DNA of 64,000 bases, from the NCBI GenBank assembly GCA_965224285.1, contig OZ245043.1:4836001-4900000 (forward strand). The letters run 5' to 3'. Positions 63,701 to 64,000 of this stretch are shown in pieces. Below the pieces are notes generated by a model. That model was not told the DNA's origin. It did no database searches and was given only the letters and a program-made list of their open reading frames with translations. Within the stretch, counting starts at the first letter, position 1, and each line of letters opens with the position of its first letter. The stretch comes from JAJCYK01 sp965224285 (GTDB lineage: Bacteria; Bacteroidota; Bacteroidia; Cytophagales; Cyclobacteriaceae). The translations under genes were made by a program, and so were the position numbers.

Positions 63701-64000
63701 GCCTTTACCATGCGTTGGGAGTACAGCACTGATGTTTTTACCAAGAACACAGTTGATCGCTTGATTGGTAGTTACGAATACCTGATGCAGGAATGTCTAA
63801 AGCAGCCCAAACTCACACTTAGCGAATTCAGCGCCATCGGAGAGGTAGAAATGCATACCCTGACAGATGAATGGAACCCAGCTGATGAACAGCTTGGATA
63901 TACCAGTATCATTGCTCGCTTCAATGAGGTTGTGGAAAAATATGGAGATAATATTGCTCTGGAATTTAAGTCTGAACAAATATCCTACCAGGAGTTGGAT
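60728..64000 (+). CDS. Nonribosomal peptide synthetase, 5' part (A-PCP-C-A...), runs off the window
   Basis: The frame stays open to the window end. Start is ATG 60728, or TTG 60692, which adds 12 residues. Module 1 begins directly with an adenylation domain: YTSGSTGKPKG near residue 150, NLYGPTEAAVDV, YKTGDLAK, and NGKVDRDRLP with the A10 Lys. The pocket residues I read (D, V, W, H, I, S, L, V, D, K) equal the serine code of EntF except one. Then comes a carrier domain with ELGGYSLLAT (Ser about 540), a condensation domain with YPLTASQEQIFF and HHLIHDG near 727, and from about 63900 the beginning of a second adenylation domain. An initiating A-PCP without condensation domain is a normal loading module. 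The product is unknown. Confidence 0.95.
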   Translation, partial: MVLTNLLEHQAGINPHHTAIEAHDNAVTYRELHESANSLAYRLKEAGIGPDDLVGIHLERSIDMVVALLATLKSGAAYLPLEPDYPSERLQFILEDSNPKAIISSRKLFNNLKQPATPVFYMEDLTQDNLFSEPPGIQIKPENLAYVIYTSGSTGKPKGVMIEHRSITNRLLWMQEYFNVGREEVILQKTPFSFDVSVWEFFLPLLTGSKLVLLEPDGHKDLSYMVDQVISKKVTMMHFVPSMLRLFVDHSLSVECLDLKRVICSGEALPANLVREFNAKFPAELYNLYGPTEAAVDVTYWHCPKDFNQEVVPIGQPLVNTKLYVVDKDDNPVAQGETGELWISGIQVAQGYINRPELTREKFIDDPFEQGPSRVYKTGDLAKQQEDGNYVFLGRIDNQVKLRGFRIELGEIEYVIDSHPKVLQSVVIPRYERGYPYLAAYFTTDCDGITGYDLTKHLKKRLPEYMIPAEYVKMGEIPLNRNGKVDRDRLPVPEATQRNLDDYLAPSTKTELELAALWQSVLRVSPIGVNENFMELGGYSLLATQLIGYINRDFGCNLNLKTFNDLGTIKELSRYLEQQADPKLRERMQVQPAPEKEYYPLTASQEQIFFLNHLVKDNLAYNFQGAIEFNGDLQIDKLNSALNAIIRRHKVLYTTFHLVDDTPMQKIHQPWEVKIEVEDWQQYQEEELKGKLDQATRHHFNLSELPLIIWRVLKVGPKRYFLLQVEHHLIHDGWSFSTLLWELQAAYQQYLTDSNPEILPLNIQFVDFTCWYRDWLDSSAGHEKLSYWEQKLPKPLTITELPYDFKPGAERNLVGTEIQHSLSDELVTDLQVFAKKSQVTPFIVMMAVYYLLINKYTSQTDLIIGSGFGNRQHPASSQLLGMLVNALPLRLDISRYSNFTELVEAVKALVVEASAYQDLPFEHIVQKVNPERHLSQNPIFQTAFSFHDSPMPPLSWESLEGKIHYLHNGSSKFDLSVVVVPWPKASGSELEAFTMRWEYSTDVFTKNTVDRLIGSYEYLMQECLKQPKLTLSEFSAIGEVEMHTLTDEWNPADEQLGYTSIIARFNEVVEKYGDNIALEFKSEQISYQELD

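Overview
The window reads as a chromosomal segment of a free-living member of the Bacteroidota, most likely Cytophagales. The evidence is a SusC/SusD pair with FecR and an ECF sigma factor, a hybrid two-component regulator, the long form of IspG, a DUF6728 protein, TAnnTTTG-type promoter boxes and very few Shine-Dalgarno sequences. No species name can be fixed from the sequence alone.

Layout. 1-8007: end of a zinc alcohol dehydrogenase, an esterase, then a Planctomycetes-style set (DUF1501, a PSD1/c-type-cytochrome protein with a LamG-like middle, and a ThuA protein). 8185-13820: a giant hybrid sensor flanked by two secreted retropepsin-like proteases that share a 17-bp upstream motif. 14052-16183: a decayed ABC permease tail, an M56 peptidase fused to a cell-wall amidase, its BlaI-type repressor and a BlaI-type operator. 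16342-21465: a tandem esterase, a nucleoside phosphorylase, a broken REP-associated transposase among long hairpins, and another esterase. 21482-26536: a 5-kb island bounded by 147-bp direct repeats. It holds a MobC-like protein, HicAB, AbiEi with a wrecked AbiEii, and a three-gene cassette of unknown function ending in a ComEC-like metallo-beta-lactamase-fold protein. It lies next to a tRNA-Arg gene whose 3' end is duplicated. 26932-41419: core genes (sucC, ABC ATPase, NtrC-type regulator with kinase, Mla-like permease and ATPase, SDR, ispG, leuS, PspC). 42083-58935: an ECF sigma gene, then about 16 kb of minus-strand genes forming a polysaccharide utilisation locus (RND exporter, GH113-like mannanase, FecR, SusC, SusD, DUF2911-TPR, LmbE, MFS, ROK, rhamnogalacturonan-lyase-like). 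59092-64000: thyA, a small membrane protein and the start of a nonribosomal peptide synthetase whose first adenylation domain carries a serine-type code.

How the parts work together. In the PUL, SusC/SusD would import oligosaccharides, the surface GH113-like enzyme and the PL26-like enzyme would cut polymer, LmbE would deacetylate, MFS and ROK would import and phosphorylate monomers, and FecR plus the ECF factor at the far end would sense cargo through the STN domain of SusC. The best candidates for undescribed biology are the unknown A-B-MBL cassette in the repeat-bounded island, the BlaI/M56-amidase unit as a possible wall-damage sensor, and the regulator with two co-marked retropepsins.

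Limits: no searches were run. Family names rest on motifs recognised by eye, promoters and operators are pattern matches, and several starts were moved to internal codons for reasons given in the entries.
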